Below are positions 52,175 through 60,243 of a stretch of DNA of 64,000 nucleotides, in pieces (position 1 is the stretch's first letter; each line of letters starts with the position of its first letter). Both the position numbers and the translations under genes were made by a program. Under the pieces are notes generated by a model. That model made no database searches and was not told the origin of the DNA. It worked only from the letters and a program-made list of their open reading frames with translations. This DNA comes from an uncultured Bacteroidia bacterium (lineage in GTDB: Bacteria > Bacteroidota > Bacteroidia > Bacteroidales > F082): assembly GCA_902801625.1 (NCBI GenBank), contig CADCJI010000024.1, forward strand, positions 1 through 64,000, written 5' to 3'.

Positions 52175-52277
52175 GCCTTTACCCTCATAGCGGGCATGAC
52201 CCGCTATCTCACACACGACGAAGATGTTCTTCCATGTGAGGGATGGCGGATGAGACTCCGCCATGAGGGTAAAAGGC
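52175..52277. repeat. Cloverleaf-like palindromic element
   Basis: Outer stem GCCTTTACCCTCAT (52175-52188) with ATGAGGGTAAAAGGC (52263-52277), enclosing three hairpins: AGCGGG-CATGA-CCCGCT (52189-52205), CTCACA/TGTGAG (52208-52213 with 52235-52240) and GGCGGA-TGAGAC-TCCGCC (52245-52262). It lies just 3' of the radical SAM gene. No T-tract follows, so it is not a plain terminator; it lacks tRNA features such as a T-loop or an anticodon arm of the right size. Confidence 0.8.
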
Positions 52278-52307
52278 ATAAATGAAGTGCTTCGTGCTTG
52301 AAATCTC

Positions 52308-53360
52308 CTAATGTTGGAGCTTATTATAATGGCAAACCATCATCTCCCCCTTGTCCTTCGCATGGAGATGCATGGCGCCACCGAGGCAGTTCTTGTACAC
52401 CTTGCAATCGGCGCAAGGGCCTTGTTTCATCCATTCACGGTCACGGAAGGGTTGGAATCGGTTTTCCCAAACATCAAGGAAATCATCTTGGTAAATGTTG
52501 CCCTGCACATAGCTACGGTCGATGTTGGGGCAAGCGGAGATGGAGCCGTCAATTAGGACAGAACCGATGGTGATGCCTGCACGACAGAAATAATACCAGT
52601 CGCGGATCTTGCGTTCGTAGGAGCCAACGTAGGCCTCACAACTGAACATGCAATTGATTTTCCCCTCTTTTCGGGTGGCTACGATGAAATCCATCATTTG
52701 GCGGAGTTGCTCGTTATTGAGCTGCAAGCCATCATCGGCAGCAGCACGGCCAATCGGAGCGATGGTGAACAAACGCCATGCCTTTACCTTATGCTCGATG
52801 AGCAGTTGCTTGATGGCTTCCAACTCATCGAAATTCATTGGACTGACGCAAGTGACAATATCATATGCAGGAAGACGCTTTTCATTGGCAATCAAGTCGA
52901 TAGCACGTATGGCGTGGTCGAAGCTGCCTTGGCGCTTGCGGAAAGCATCGTGCGTGTCACGCAAACCGTCGAGGCTGATGGTGATGCTACACATACCCGC
53001 GTCCATCAGCTTCTTGTGCATGGCCTCATCGTAGGCATAGCCATTACTGACAATGCCCCATGGAAAGCCATGCTGTCGCAGTTGCCGCCCACAGTCAGCC
53101 AAGTCGGGGCGCACCAAAGGCTCTCCTCCTGTAATAACAACTAAAATGGAATTGCGCTTGAACTTGGTTTCCAAAGGCTTAATCGCGTTCAAGAAGTCCT
53201 CGAAAGGCATGTCTTTGTAGCGCGATGAAGCCAAGCAATCAGATCCACAGTGCTGGCAATTGAGGTTGCAGCGTTGCGTACACTCCCAAAAAAGGTAGTT
53301 CAGCTCATGGAGCTGGGTCTCTTTCTTTCGGAAATAGTTATGGAAGGCTTGGAGCATCAT
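52308..53360 (-). CDS. Radical SAM/SPASM protein of the rSAM/lipoprotein system
   Basis: 350 residues. The radical SAM cluster motif is CNLNCQHC (Cys31, 35, 38) in WECTQRCNLNCQHCGSDC; ITGGEPLVRPDL is the GGEP motif; a C-terminal SPASM domain with further Fe-S cysteines follows (FCRAGITIGSVL ... SACPNID, then GPCADCKVYKNCLGGAMHLH ... CHYNKL). From memory this matches the TIGR04133-type enzymes that always occur with a small lipoprotein gene, as here (ATGA overlap with 53357-53566). SPASM enzymes commonly modify peptides or anchor on a Cys-rich substrate; the partner lipoprotein may be the substrate. No product is known. Confidence 0.9.
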   Translation of the reverse strand: MMLQAFHNYFRKKETQLHELNYLFWECTQRCNLNCQHCGSDCLASSRYKDMPFEDFLNAIKPLETKFKRNSILVVITGGEPLVRPDLADCGRQLRQHGFPWGIVSNGYAYDEAMHKKLMDAGMCSITISLDGLRDTHDAFRKRQGSFDHAIRAIDLIANEKRLPAYDIVTCVSPMNFDELEAIKQLLIEHKVKAWRLFTIAPIGRAAADDGLQLNNEQLRQMMDFIVATRKEGKINCMFSCEAYVGSYERKIRDWYYFCRAGITIGSVLIDGSISACPNIDRSYVQGNIYQDDFLDVWENRFQPFRDREWMKQGPCADCKVYKNCLGGAMHLHAKDKGEMMVCHYNKLQH

Positions 53361-53566
53361 TCGGCGGACTGCATCTCCGCTTGAACCAATGTATCGCTTA
53401 CTGGCACTTCAGTATCCAAGACTTCATCAGTCATCTCCATATCATCCGGCATTGCTGGCATATCCTTATCCTTATAGGGAGTGCCATAACAAGCCTGCAT
53501 GACAAACATCACCGTTGTCAACGCCGATGCTCTCAAAAGCCATCTGAACAATTTGTAGGATTTCAT
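53357..53566 (-). CDS. Small lipoprotein partner of the radical SAM enzyme
   Basis: 69 residues. Signal peptide (FRWLLRASALTTVMFVMQAC) with lipidation Cys26; the mature peptide is only 43 residues: CYGTPYKDKDMPAMPDDMEM followed by an acidic stretch ending QAEMQSAE. The YGTPY sequence after the lipid Cys is the recurring feature of the lipoproteins in the rSAM/lipoprotein system (TIGR04134-like, recalled from memory). First gene of the two-gene operon with a strong promoter. Confidence 0.88.
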   Translation of the reverse strand: MKSYKLFRWLLRASALTTVMFVMQACYGTPYKDKDMPAMPDDMEMTDEVLDTEVPVSDTLVQAEMQSAE

Positions 53567-53589
53567 AACACGCGTGTTTTATTATTCTG

Positions 53590-53619
53590 CAAAACTATAC
53601 AAAAATCAGCAAAATACAA
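53590..53619 (-). promoter_or_regulatory. Promoter of the rSAM/lipoprotein operon
   Basis: Minus-strand TTG (53617-53619) and TAGTTTTG (53590-53597) with 19-nt spacer, 23 nt upstream of the lipoprotein ATG. Confidence 0.8.
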
Positions 53620-53641
53620 TACCATTTATGAAAAATCATCC

Positions 53642-55501
53642 TTAATACTTGACAAACTTATGTGCATACGGCCCAATCTTGACGACATATACTCCTGAAG
53701 GCAATTCCGAGCCCAACACAATCTCTTGACAAGCAGACAAATAACTTTTGCCACCCATAATCACACGCCCCATGAGGTCACAAAGCAGGAAACCAGTTTC
53801 ACGGGAGCGTCCATCAAGCATCATGATATGAACCTCATCCTCCGTCGGATTGGGGTAAATGATAAAGTCATCCGTATTCGACTGATAATCATGTACTTTT
53901 AATGGTTCAAAATCATCACATTTCACCAAATAGGCATCAATGCGGTCTTGTAGAAAGTTTCGCACCAAGGAACAGCCCCAATTCCAATAGTGAATGGATT
54001 CAGGATAGCCATGACGGGCTATCAAGTTGGGTACTTCCATTCTTAAGGCTTGCTCCACCTCATCGAGATAAAGAGCTGTATTCTCGTACTGCAAAACCGT
54101 GCTGCATAGCTCATCTACACGATGCAGGAACTTTTGCTTGAAATCGTTATTTTCCAACAACCTTCTGAACAACAAGGTCGACTTTACACCTGTATGCCAT
54201 AGATTATCAGCAACATAAGTAGCGTTTCCAAATATGTCGAAGTCATTTTTCAATAAAGTGGCATCACCATCAAAAAAGGCGAACCGCCATTTGGAACCGT
54301 CAGTCTGCCAACACCGCATGTTGTTTGCTGGCCAATCTGTATTGGCAACAAATGTCTCAAGAATCTGATAATCAATGAAATTATCAAGATTAACAAGATT
54401 GCTGATATAAGCATAATTGGCACTATCCGAAAGGTCAGCATCCTCCAACCAGTCCATCATTTGCTCAAAACTTCTGCCATCGCCCGACTCTACTTCATCA
54501 ATCCACTCCCAAGTATCACCATCCAAACCATTGCCGCAGATAATGGTACACGCTTCAGGCTCAATGCCGAAATGGTCTTCAAGATAATGGTCATCCAGCT
54601 TTTCCTGCAAGAAATAGATGCCCCAATACTCACCGTTCAAATACAACACTACCGGCCTCGAGTTAGGGGCTTCGAGACCCATTTCGAGCGCCATACGGTT
54701 GACCACATAATCCTGCACGCCGACAAAGGGCCATAATGTGGAAAAAGGCTTTAGCACCAAATGTTTAAAGCTTTGAATTGGTGTAGTTTCAAAAAAATGA
54801 TGTTTGAATCGTTTCTTTCCATATTCCTCACGCGCATAGATTTTCATGCCTTTTGCAGGAGCCATCCTTGCCCGTTTACCATGGGCGCGCAGGCCACACT
54901 GCTGATTGATGCCTGTATTGTTAAGTTCGTAGAACTCCACATTACATAATCGTTCCCATTCCATGCCACGCTGGTAATAATTACCCGTAGTCTCGGGAAA
55001 ATCAGGATTAAAAAGCGCACCTGGGACCAAAATCCCTGTATCATAATCAAATAACGCCAAAGAATCGGCGCATACCGAAACGACTGGCAAGCCATGATGG
55101 TTGCAGCCCAAAGAACGAAACAAATAAGTCTGCGTTACCACATCACTTATGCGCAGTCCTTCCTCGTCAAAAGCCGCTGCCCTTACAACGATGGCATGTT
55201 GCACCGATTCGGGCACAAACTGCTCAAAAAGCGGTGCAATAGGAAGCGTATAGATATCAGAGGTGGAATAAAGATGCTCGTCGAGGAACAGAGGATCCTC
55301 GTAGAGGCTGGATTTTGCTGTAGGAGTATCGCCATTAAGGGTATATCGGATTTGGCGCTCCCAATCGGAGCAACTTAAAAAGAGCGTGAAAGACTCATTG
55401 TAGAACCCGCCCTGATGCGAGAACAGAACCTCCGTCTGCGAAAAGAGTTCAAAACGGAATGTGAACAAAACCAAAAGCAATATCCAACGCTTCCGCCTCA
55501 T
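53642..55501 (-). CDS. CotH-kinase domain protein with T9SS sorting domain
   Basis: 619 residues. Signal peptide 1-22 (MRRKRWILLLVLFTFRFELFSQ). Residues about 25-120 include a chitobiase-like/Ig domain (RQIRYTLNGDTPTAKSSLY). The CotH kinase domain spans about 190-520, with GLRAHGKRARMAPAKGMKIY, the motif LNGEYWGIYFLQEKLDDHYL and metal-site-like FAFFDGDATLLKND. The T9SS domain is FIIYPNPTEDEVHIM ... LPSGVYVVKIG. CotH in Bacillus phosphorylates spore-coat proteins; here the enzyme would act outside the cell. A longer frame from 55663 overlaps the membrane-protein gene and was rejected in favour of the signal-peptide Met at 55501. Confidence 0.9.
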   Translation of the reverse strand: MRRKRWILLLVLFTFRFELFSQTEVLFSHQGGFYNESFTLFLSCSDWERQIRYTLNGDTPTAKSSLYEDPLFLDEHLYSTSDIYTLPIAPLFEQFVPESVQHAIVVRAAAFDEEGLRISDVVTQTYLFRSLGCNHHGLPVVSVCADSLALFDYDTGILVPGALFNPDFPETTGNYYQRGMEWERLCNVEFYELNNTGINQQCGLRAHGKRARMAPAKGMKIYAREEYGKKRFKHHFFETTPIQSFKHLVLKPFSTLWPFVGVQDYVVNRMALEMGLEAPNSRPVVLYLNGEYWGIYFLQEKLDDHYLEDHFGIEPEACTIICGNGLDGDTWEWIDEVESGDGRSFEQMMDWLEDADLSDSANYAYISNLVNLDNFIDYQILETFVANTDWPANNMRCWQTDGSKWRFAFFDGDATLLKNDFDIFGNATYVADNLWHTGVKSTLLFRRLLENNDFKQKFLHRVDELCSTVLQYENTALYLDEVEQALRMEVPNLIARHGYPESIHYWNWGCSLVRNFLQDRIDAYLVKCDDFEPLKVHDYQSNTDDFIIYPNPTEDEVHIMMLDGRSRETGFLLCDLMGRVIMGGKSYLSACQEIVLGSELPSGVYVVKIGPYAHKFVKY

Positions 55502-55506
55502 CTCCC

Positions 55507-56196
55507 CTATTTCTTTATGCTCAAGATCACGCCCAAGGCCACGCCGAGCAAAGCCGCAAACAGCACCTGAAGCGTAGGAGGCAGCAGGAAAGTGATGGTA
55601 TGGGCAGGATACCAAAACAACGGAATAGTCTTGGCAAAGACAAAACCATACTGGATGTCCCAATTGATTTTCTTTGAAAGCGTTTCCCTGATTTTCAACT
55701 TGTTACCAAAGAAACCTCCCAACGAGCCACCTGTCTCGGCAATATGGATGTCGGTAATCTTATGGAAAGTCATGAAGACAGGAGCAAACAAGGTGTTCAT
55801 CAGCACACTGACGCACAAAGCCACAAAGGCTTTGCCCCAACTGAGGTCGCCAGCAAACCACTCCGCTGCTTTTCCGTTGAGGTGGAAGCCACCATCCAAC
55901 AAGGCTACAGTACCCGTCTTGAAGATGGTCATGGCCGAGGCAATGACCACACCCAACACACCCCAAACCAGCATCTTGGGCAACAAACCGAAGCCTTTCT
56001 TCATGTACATGCCTTCGCGAATGCGCAAGGCAAGCATCTCACCAAAGGTGCCAAGGATGGCAAACTTGAAGAAACTCATCAACAAGCCATGGTTTTTGGT
56101 GGTTGTGTTGAACCAGTCCCAAGCCCCCGGGATAAAGGCGAAGCCGCACACCACGGCGGCCACAATAATCAAAGTGATGACATCTGCTTTTTTCAT
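55507..56196 (-). CDS. Integral membrane protein, Mpv17-like architecture
   Basis: 229 residues with about five membrane helices. The C-terminal part (INWDIQYGFVFAKTIPLFWYPAH then about 25 hydrophobic residues ending GVILSIKK) recalls the W-x-x-Q-x-x-N-F-x-x-VP end of Mpv17/PMP22 proteins, but the key PVQ pattern is not clear, so I keep it as unknown. A start at 56271 is possible in frame, but the ATG at 56196 overlaps the upstream stop (ATGA) and begins MKKADVITLIIVAAVVCG. Cotranscribed with the small membrane protein and CotH-like gene (5-nt gap). Confidence 0.75.
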   Translation of the reverse strand: MKKADVITLIIVAAVVCGFAFIPGAWDWFNTTTKNHGLLMSFFKFAILGTFGEMLALRIREGMYMKKGFGLLPKMLVWGVLGVVIASAMTIFKTGTVALLDGGFHLNGKAAEWFAGDLSWGKAFVALCVSVLMNTLFAPVFMTFHKITDIHIAETGGSLGGFFGNKLKIRETLSKKINWDIQYGFVFAKTIPLFWYPAHTITFLLPPTLQVLFAALLGVALGVILSIKK

Positions 56197-56489
56197 GACC
56201 TCTTGTCTCTTTTGTCGGCCTCTTTGTTCTGCCAATAACGGCCCAACAGGCACAGCAGGCACACACCGCAAAGGATGCTGCCCAGCACGAAGCCCGTCTG
56301 GTCCTCGCCTTTGACCTTATACAACCAAATGCCAAAGCCAAACATGGCCAAATCGACGATGATGCTTAAGATATAGCCTATTGTGCGGCTGGTCTTGTCG
56401 GGTTTCTTTAACAGAAGATTGTCAAGCAGAAAGGTGACAACGACCAAGGCGGCATAGACTAGATAATAGATGGCTTTTTCGGTAATCAT
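56193..56489 (-). CDS. Small membrane protein, unknown
   Basis: 98 residues with three hydrophobic segments (IYYLVYAALVVVTFLLDNLL, IGYILSIIVDLAMFGFGIWL, FVLGSILCGVCLLCLLGRYW) and a strongly charged tail (NKEADKRDKRS). Family not recognised. ATG at 56489 is preferred to the upstream start at 56519 because of the signal-like beginning MITEKAIYYLVYA. First gene of a three-gene operon; a REP-like element lies just upstream. Confidence 0.65.
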   Translation of the reverse strand: MITEKAIYYLVYAALVVVTFLLDNLLLKKPDKTSRTIGYILSIIVDLAMFGFGIWLYKVKGEDQTGFVLGSILCGVCLLCLLGRYWQNKEADKRDKRS

Positions 56490-56506
56490 AACTATTGTAT
56501 TAGCAC

Positions 56507-56576
56507 GGGTCTTCGACAAGCTCAGACACCTTCAGTTTCTGCAAAAAGCCAAGGTCCCTGAGCCCGTCGAAGGGCC
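56507..56576. repeat. REP-like inverted repeat
   Basis: CTTCGACAAGCTCAG (56511-56525) and CTGAGCCCGTCGAAG (56558-56572) are complementary with one mismatch, spaced 32 nt, in the gap between the acyl-CoA synthetase stop and the small membrane gene start. CTTCGACA-x-GCTCAG palindromes of this kind are widespread intergenic repeats in bacterial genomes. Confidence 0.75.
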
Positions 56577-56581
56577 GACAC

Positions 56582-58642
56582 TTATTTCTCAATTCGAATA
56601 CGAGCATCCACCGCAACAACATTCTTCGGGTTGCCCAGCAGCGGGTTGAGGTCCATTTCGGCAATCTCAGGAGCAGCCATCACCAAAGCGGCCACTCTTG
56701 CAATCTGCTCGGCATAGACATCAACATTGACAGGCTGCTGACCACGCACGCCTTGAAGAATCTTATATCCACGGAGCTTGGTGAGTGCTTCTTTTGCCTC
56801 AGCCGCACTAATAGGTACAAGCGAGCTCTGCACGTCTTTCAGCACCTCGATGAAGATACCGCCCAGACCAAAGAACACCTGATGTCCGAACTTGGCATCG
56901 CGGATGGCGCCAATGTAAACCTCAGTACCGTCGAGCATCGGGTACATCTCCACAGCGTAAGTGTCCTTGATGGCCATCAAGCGGTCAAACTCCTTGTCGA
57001 CGGTCTCGATGTCGCGCACGTTCAAGGTCACGCCACCGACATCCGACTTGTGCACAGGACCCACTACCTTCATCACGAGGGGATAACCCACTTCGTTGGC
57101 GAAGTCCAAAGCCTGCTGTTTCTTGTCGACGACGCGAATCTGCTTTTGGGCAATGCCAGCAGCATCGAGCAGTTCGTAAATTTGATCAGGACCAATGTAG
57201 CCGTTCTCGCAGCTGTCGATGCACTTACGGATACGGGCAGTATCAATCTTAGGCATTTCCACATTCTCGGGTTGCGGTTTCGGGGTGTTATAGACTTTGC
57301 AGATGGCGTTGCCCAATACGCACTCTTCCGGGAAGTTGATGCGACCCTTGGCGATGAAATCTTCGATTTCATCTTTCACATTGATAATGGAAGGCAGCAC
57401 AGGGAAGATAGGCTTCTTGCAGGTCTTCATCTTCTGGTCGAGCAGGTCATAGACCTCTTTGTTGCTGAACAAGCCAGGCGAGCCGAAGATGACCACTGAG
57501 AAGTCGATATCAGTGTATTCGTTCTCGACGGTGTCGATGATATAACCAAGCTGTTCAGCTGTTCCAGTGGCCAAGAAATCGATGGGGTTACCCACGCTTG
57601 AGCCAGCGAAGAGCTTCTCCAACAAGGCAGGGCTGGCAGGATGCTCTTTCAATGAAGGCACTTCCATGCCACCGTTCGACAACACATCGGTAAGCATAAC
57701 GGCAGGACCGCCGGCGTGGGTGATGACAGCGCAGCGTTTGCCCTTGATTTCGGGGTGCATGAACACACCGCACACTGTCGTCAACTCCTGACGGTTCTGG
57801 CAACGCACGATGCCTGCCTTGCGGAACAACGCGTCGACTACGGCATCGTTGGTGGCCAAAGCGCCCGTATGTGATGAAGCAGCGCGGCTACCAGCAGCCG
57901 AGCCACCCGACTTGATGGCAGCGATATGGCATCCCTTGTTGATGAGGCTACGTGAGTGTTTCAGCAAACGCTGAGGATCGCCAATCTTCTCCATGTACAG
58001 CATGATGACATGGCTGCTCTTCTCGGGGTCAAAGGTCTCGTCCAAGTGCTCCAGTACATCCTCAATGCCGAGTTGGGCACTATTGCCCACTGCCCACACG
58101 CTATTGAACTTCAAGCCGTTACTCATGCCATATTCCTTGATAAACACAGCGGTAGCGCCTGAACCTGTGATGAAATCAACACCTTTAGGATCCAATGTCG
58201 GAATGGGCGTATCGAAACAGCCAGCATAATTCACGTTGAGGAAGCCTGTGCAGTTAGGGCCAATCAAGCTGCCGCCGACACTGTTGATGGTATCAACGAT
58301 ATGCTTCTCGATGGCGGCACCTTCCGCATTCTCCTCCGAGAACCCAGCGCTGATAATGATGAAACCTTTGCAACCCTTTTCTTTGGCCAACACATCGACG
58401 GTTTGCGCGCAGAACTTGGCGGCGATGCAGAGGATAGCGCATTCCACTTGCGGCAGGTCATCGACCTTGGCATAGCATTTCACGCCTTGCACTTCTGTCT
58501 CTTTCGGGTTTACCGCATAAACGGGACCTTGGAATGGACTTTCCAAAAGGTTTTTCAAAGCTTTTCCACCAGGTTTGTGAATGTCTGACGAAGCACCGCA
58601 AACTACGATGCTTTTCGGATTTAATAATTCTTTTGCTATCAT
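56582..58642 (-). CDS. Acyl-CoA synthetase (NDP/ADP-forming), acetate-CoA ligase type
   Basis: 686 residues in the usual order of fused subunits: a CoA-binding Rossmann domain (NPKSIVVCGASSDIHKPGGK, residues 8-130), two succinyl-CoA-ligase-like domains with the phospho-accepting His258 in RAASSHTGALATND, and a C-terminal ATP-grasp domain (GYPLVMKVVGPVHKSDVGGV, then MYPMLDGTEVYIGAIRD). The enzyme converts acyl-CoA + ADP + Pi to acid + ATP + CoA, a substrate-level ATP-yielding step in anaerobic fermentation. The ATG at 58642 fits the -7 element (58681-58688). Acyl specificity is not evident. Confidence 0.94.
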   Translation of the reverse strand: MIAKELLNPKSIVVCGASSDIHKPGGKALKNLLESPFQGPVYAVNPKETEVQGVKCYAKVDDLPQVECAILCIAAKFCAQTVDVLAKEKGCKGFIIISAGFSEENAEGAAIEKHIVDTINSVGGSLIGPNCTGFLNVNYAGCFDTPIPTLDPKGVDFITGSGATAVFIKEYGMSNGLKFNSVWAVGNSAQLGIEDVLEHLDETFDPEKSSHVIMLYMEKIGDPQRLLKHSRSLINKGCHIAAIKSGGSAAGSRAASSHTGALATNDAVVDALFRKAGIVRCQNRQELTTVCGVFMHPEIKGKRCAVITHAGGPAVMLTDVLSNGGMEVPSLKEHPASPALLEKLFAGSSVGNPIDFLATGTAEQLGYIIDTVENEYTDIDFSVVIFGSPGLFSNKEVYDLLDQKMKTCKKPIFPVLPSIINVKDEIEDFIAKGRINFPEECVLGNAICKVYNTPKPQPENVEMPKIDTARIRKCIDSCENGYIGPDQIYELLDAAGIAQKQIRVVDKKQQALDFANEVGYPLVMKVVGPVHKSDVGGVTLNVRDIETVDKEFDRLMAIKDTYAVEMYPMLDGTEVYIGAIRDAKFGHQVFFGLGGIFIEVLKDVQSSLVPISAAEAKEALTKLRGYKILQGVRGQQPVNVDVYAEQIARVAALVMAAPEIAEMDLNPLLGNPKNVVAVDARIRIEK

Positions 58643-58680
58643 TTTAATTAGGTATTTGTTGCAACAAACATAATTTGCTG

Positions 58681-58688
58681 CAAATATA
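58681..58688 (-). promoter_or_regulatory. -7 element of the acyl-CoA synthetase gene
   Basis: Minus-strand TATATTTG, 38 nt upstream of the ATG. Confidence 0.6.
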
Positions 58689-58714
58689 GCCAAAATAACA
58701 AAACGGGAAAGCGT

Positions 58715-59212
58715 TCAATGCTTGTTTTGCAATCTTTCTTCGCAATCAAGCAGCAATTGGTAATGGATTCTGTTGAAAAGACCCATCTTGCATAGCAGCT
58801 CGATATCCTCGTGGCTCATCCACATCACCGAATCCACTTCATCTTTTTGCAAATGCAACATCTCGGCAGGCACATTGCTTTTCAGCATATACAGAAAAGT
58901 GAACTTATAATCATATCGCCTGATTTTCACCAATTTAAGTTCACTCTTAGTCGCTAAAAGCCCAATCTCTTCTTTCATCTCACGCAACATAGCCTGAGCA
59001 AAATCGCGCTCGCCACTTTGCACATGTCCCGCAGTAGTGGAATAGAAATTACCCTTATTGGGCGACACCTTCTGAATCAAGTACTGACCCTGGTCATTGT
59101 AGACATACACCGCCACGATTGGAATCATCAAGCCTGGCGGCACCCGCTTCCCACGTTCAATAGTCTGGCCTGTAGGTTTCAGGTCTCTGTCATACAAATC
59201 CAGAATTTCCAT
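58715..59212 (-). CDS. NUDIX hydrolase
   Basis: 165 residues. The Nudix box is complete: GHVQSGERDFAQAMLREMKE then EIGL (residues 62-85), with the REMKEE metal-binding glutamates. The start MEILDLYDRDLKPTGQTIERG resembles the Nudix proteins related to isopentenyl-diphosphate isomerase and YfcD. It hydrolyses a nucleoside diphosphate derivative, identity unknown. Start at 59212 (ATG) rather than the TTG at 59221. It is 48 nt downstream of the SPFH gene, with a perfect palindrome between. Confidence 0.92.
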   Translation of the reverse strand: MEILDLYDRDLKPTGQTIERGKRVPPGLMIPIVAVYVYNDQGQYLIQKVSPNKGNFYSTTAGHVQSGERDFAQAMLREMKEEIGLLATKSELKLVKIRRYDYKFTFLYMLKSNVPAEMLHLQKDEVDSVMWMSHEDIELLCKMGLFNRIHYQLLLDCEERLQNKH

Positions 59213-59227
59213 AATTGACAACTGTTT

Positions 59228-59255
59228 GTAGAGACGGTGTGCACACCGTCTCTAC
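59228..59255. repeat. Perfect 28-nt palindrome
   Basis: GTAGAGACGGTGTG followed immediately by its exact complement CACACCGTCTCTAC, with no spacer. Sits between the SPFH stop and the NUDIX start. GTAGAGACG...CGTCTCTAC palindromes recur across unrelated bacteria. Confidence 0.85.
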
Positions 59256-59260
59256 ATCAT

Positions 59261-60223
59261 TTATTTTGCAAATAAATCTTTGATGCCGCCCAGCGAACCC
59301 AGCACATTCGTGGCCTCGTAAGGCAGATAAACGGTCTTGTTCTCTTGTCCGCTCGCCACTTCCTTCAAAGTCTCGATGTATTTCACAGCCAACAGATAGT
59401 TTACAGGGTCGGCACCACGGTCGGCGACGGCCTCAGCAATGTTGCGGATGGCGGCAGCTTCAGCTTCGGCTTGCAGCACCTTGGCACGAGCTTCACCTTC
59501 AGCCTTGAGGATGTTAGCTTGCTTGTCAGCCTCAGCAGCATTGATTTCTGCCTGCTTCTCACCCTCCGAATTCAAAATCTGAGCCTGTTTCTCACCTTCT
59601 GCCTTCAAAATCTCGGCACGACGGTTACGTTCGGCTTGCATCTGGAGTTCCATAGTACGACGAATGCTCTCAGGAGGGGTAATATCCTGCAATTCAACAC
59701 GATTCACTTTCACTCCCCATTTATTGGTGGCATCGTCAAGCACATTACGAAGCTTAGAGTTGATGGTATCACGCGAAGTCAAAGTCTCGTCAAGTTCCAT
59801 CTCACCTACCACGTTACGGAGCGTGGTCTGTGTCAGCTTCTCGATGGCGACAGGAAGGTTTTGGATTTCGTAGGTGGACTTCATCGGATCCACAATCTGA
59901 AAATAAAGCAAGGCATTGATTTCGGTCATCACATTATCCTTGGTGATAACACTCTGTTTGTCAAAGTCATACACTTGTTCACGCATATCGATGCGGTTGG
60001 CACGGTAAAGTCTGCCATTCTGTTGACGAACGATGACCTCTTTGGCCTGCTCAATGATGGGCAACACAATATTGATACCCGCATTCAAAGTACGGTTGTA
60101 CTTTCCGAGGCGCTCCACAATCATGGTTTCAGACTGCGAGACAATCTTGATGCCTCGAAGGATATAAATCACAACGAGGATGCCCAATACGATTAAGACG
60201 ATGTTTAAGACAGTTAAATGCAT
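59261..60223 (-). CDS. SPFH/Band 7 (stomatin-like, paraslipin) protein
   Basis: 320 residues. Membrane anchor at about 5-24 (LTVLNIVLIVLGILVVIYIL), Band 7 domain at about 25-200 (SQSETMIVERLGKYNRTLNAG, KDNVMTEINALLYFQIVDP, VNRVELQDITPPESIR), then an Ala/Glu coiled coil with repeated KAEGEKQAQILNSEGE units, and a C-terminal LLAVKYIETL region. It forms oligomeric membrane scaffolds. The gene follows nfeD-like by 20 nt; NfeD and SPFH proteins act as partners, so they form an nfeD-slp operon. Start ATG 60223 replaces the TTG at 60253. Confidence 0.95.
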   Translation of the reverse strand: MHLTVLNIVLIVLGILVVIYILRGIKIVSQSETMIVERLGKYNRTLNAGINIVLPIIEQAKEVIVRQQNGRLYRANRIDMREQVYDFDKQSVITKDNVMTEINALLYFQIVDPMKSTYEIQNLPVAIEKLTQTTLRNVVGEMELDETLTSRDTINSKLRNVLDDATNKWGVKVNRVELQDITPPESIRRTMELQMQAERNRRAEILKAEGEKQAQILNSEGEKQAEINAAEADKQANILKAEGEARAKVLQAEAEAAAIRNIAEAVADRGADPVNYLLAVKYIETLKEVASGQENKTVYLPYEATNVLGSLGGIKDLFAK

Positions 60224-60243
60224 AATGATATTGTTTTTGATGA

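Noticed and set aside
52175-52277. tRNA or tmRNA gene
   Set aside because: Cloverleaf-like pairing, but no T-psi-C loop, wrong stem lengths, no CCA or conserved tRNA bases.
55502-55663. Extension of the CotH-domain protein upstream of 55501
   Set aside because: Overlaps the neighbouring gene and has no signal peptide; the internal Met at 55501 begins a clear one.
59345-60196. 283-codon frame antisense to the SPFH gene
   Set aside because: Shadow of the coiled-coil region; no independent support.
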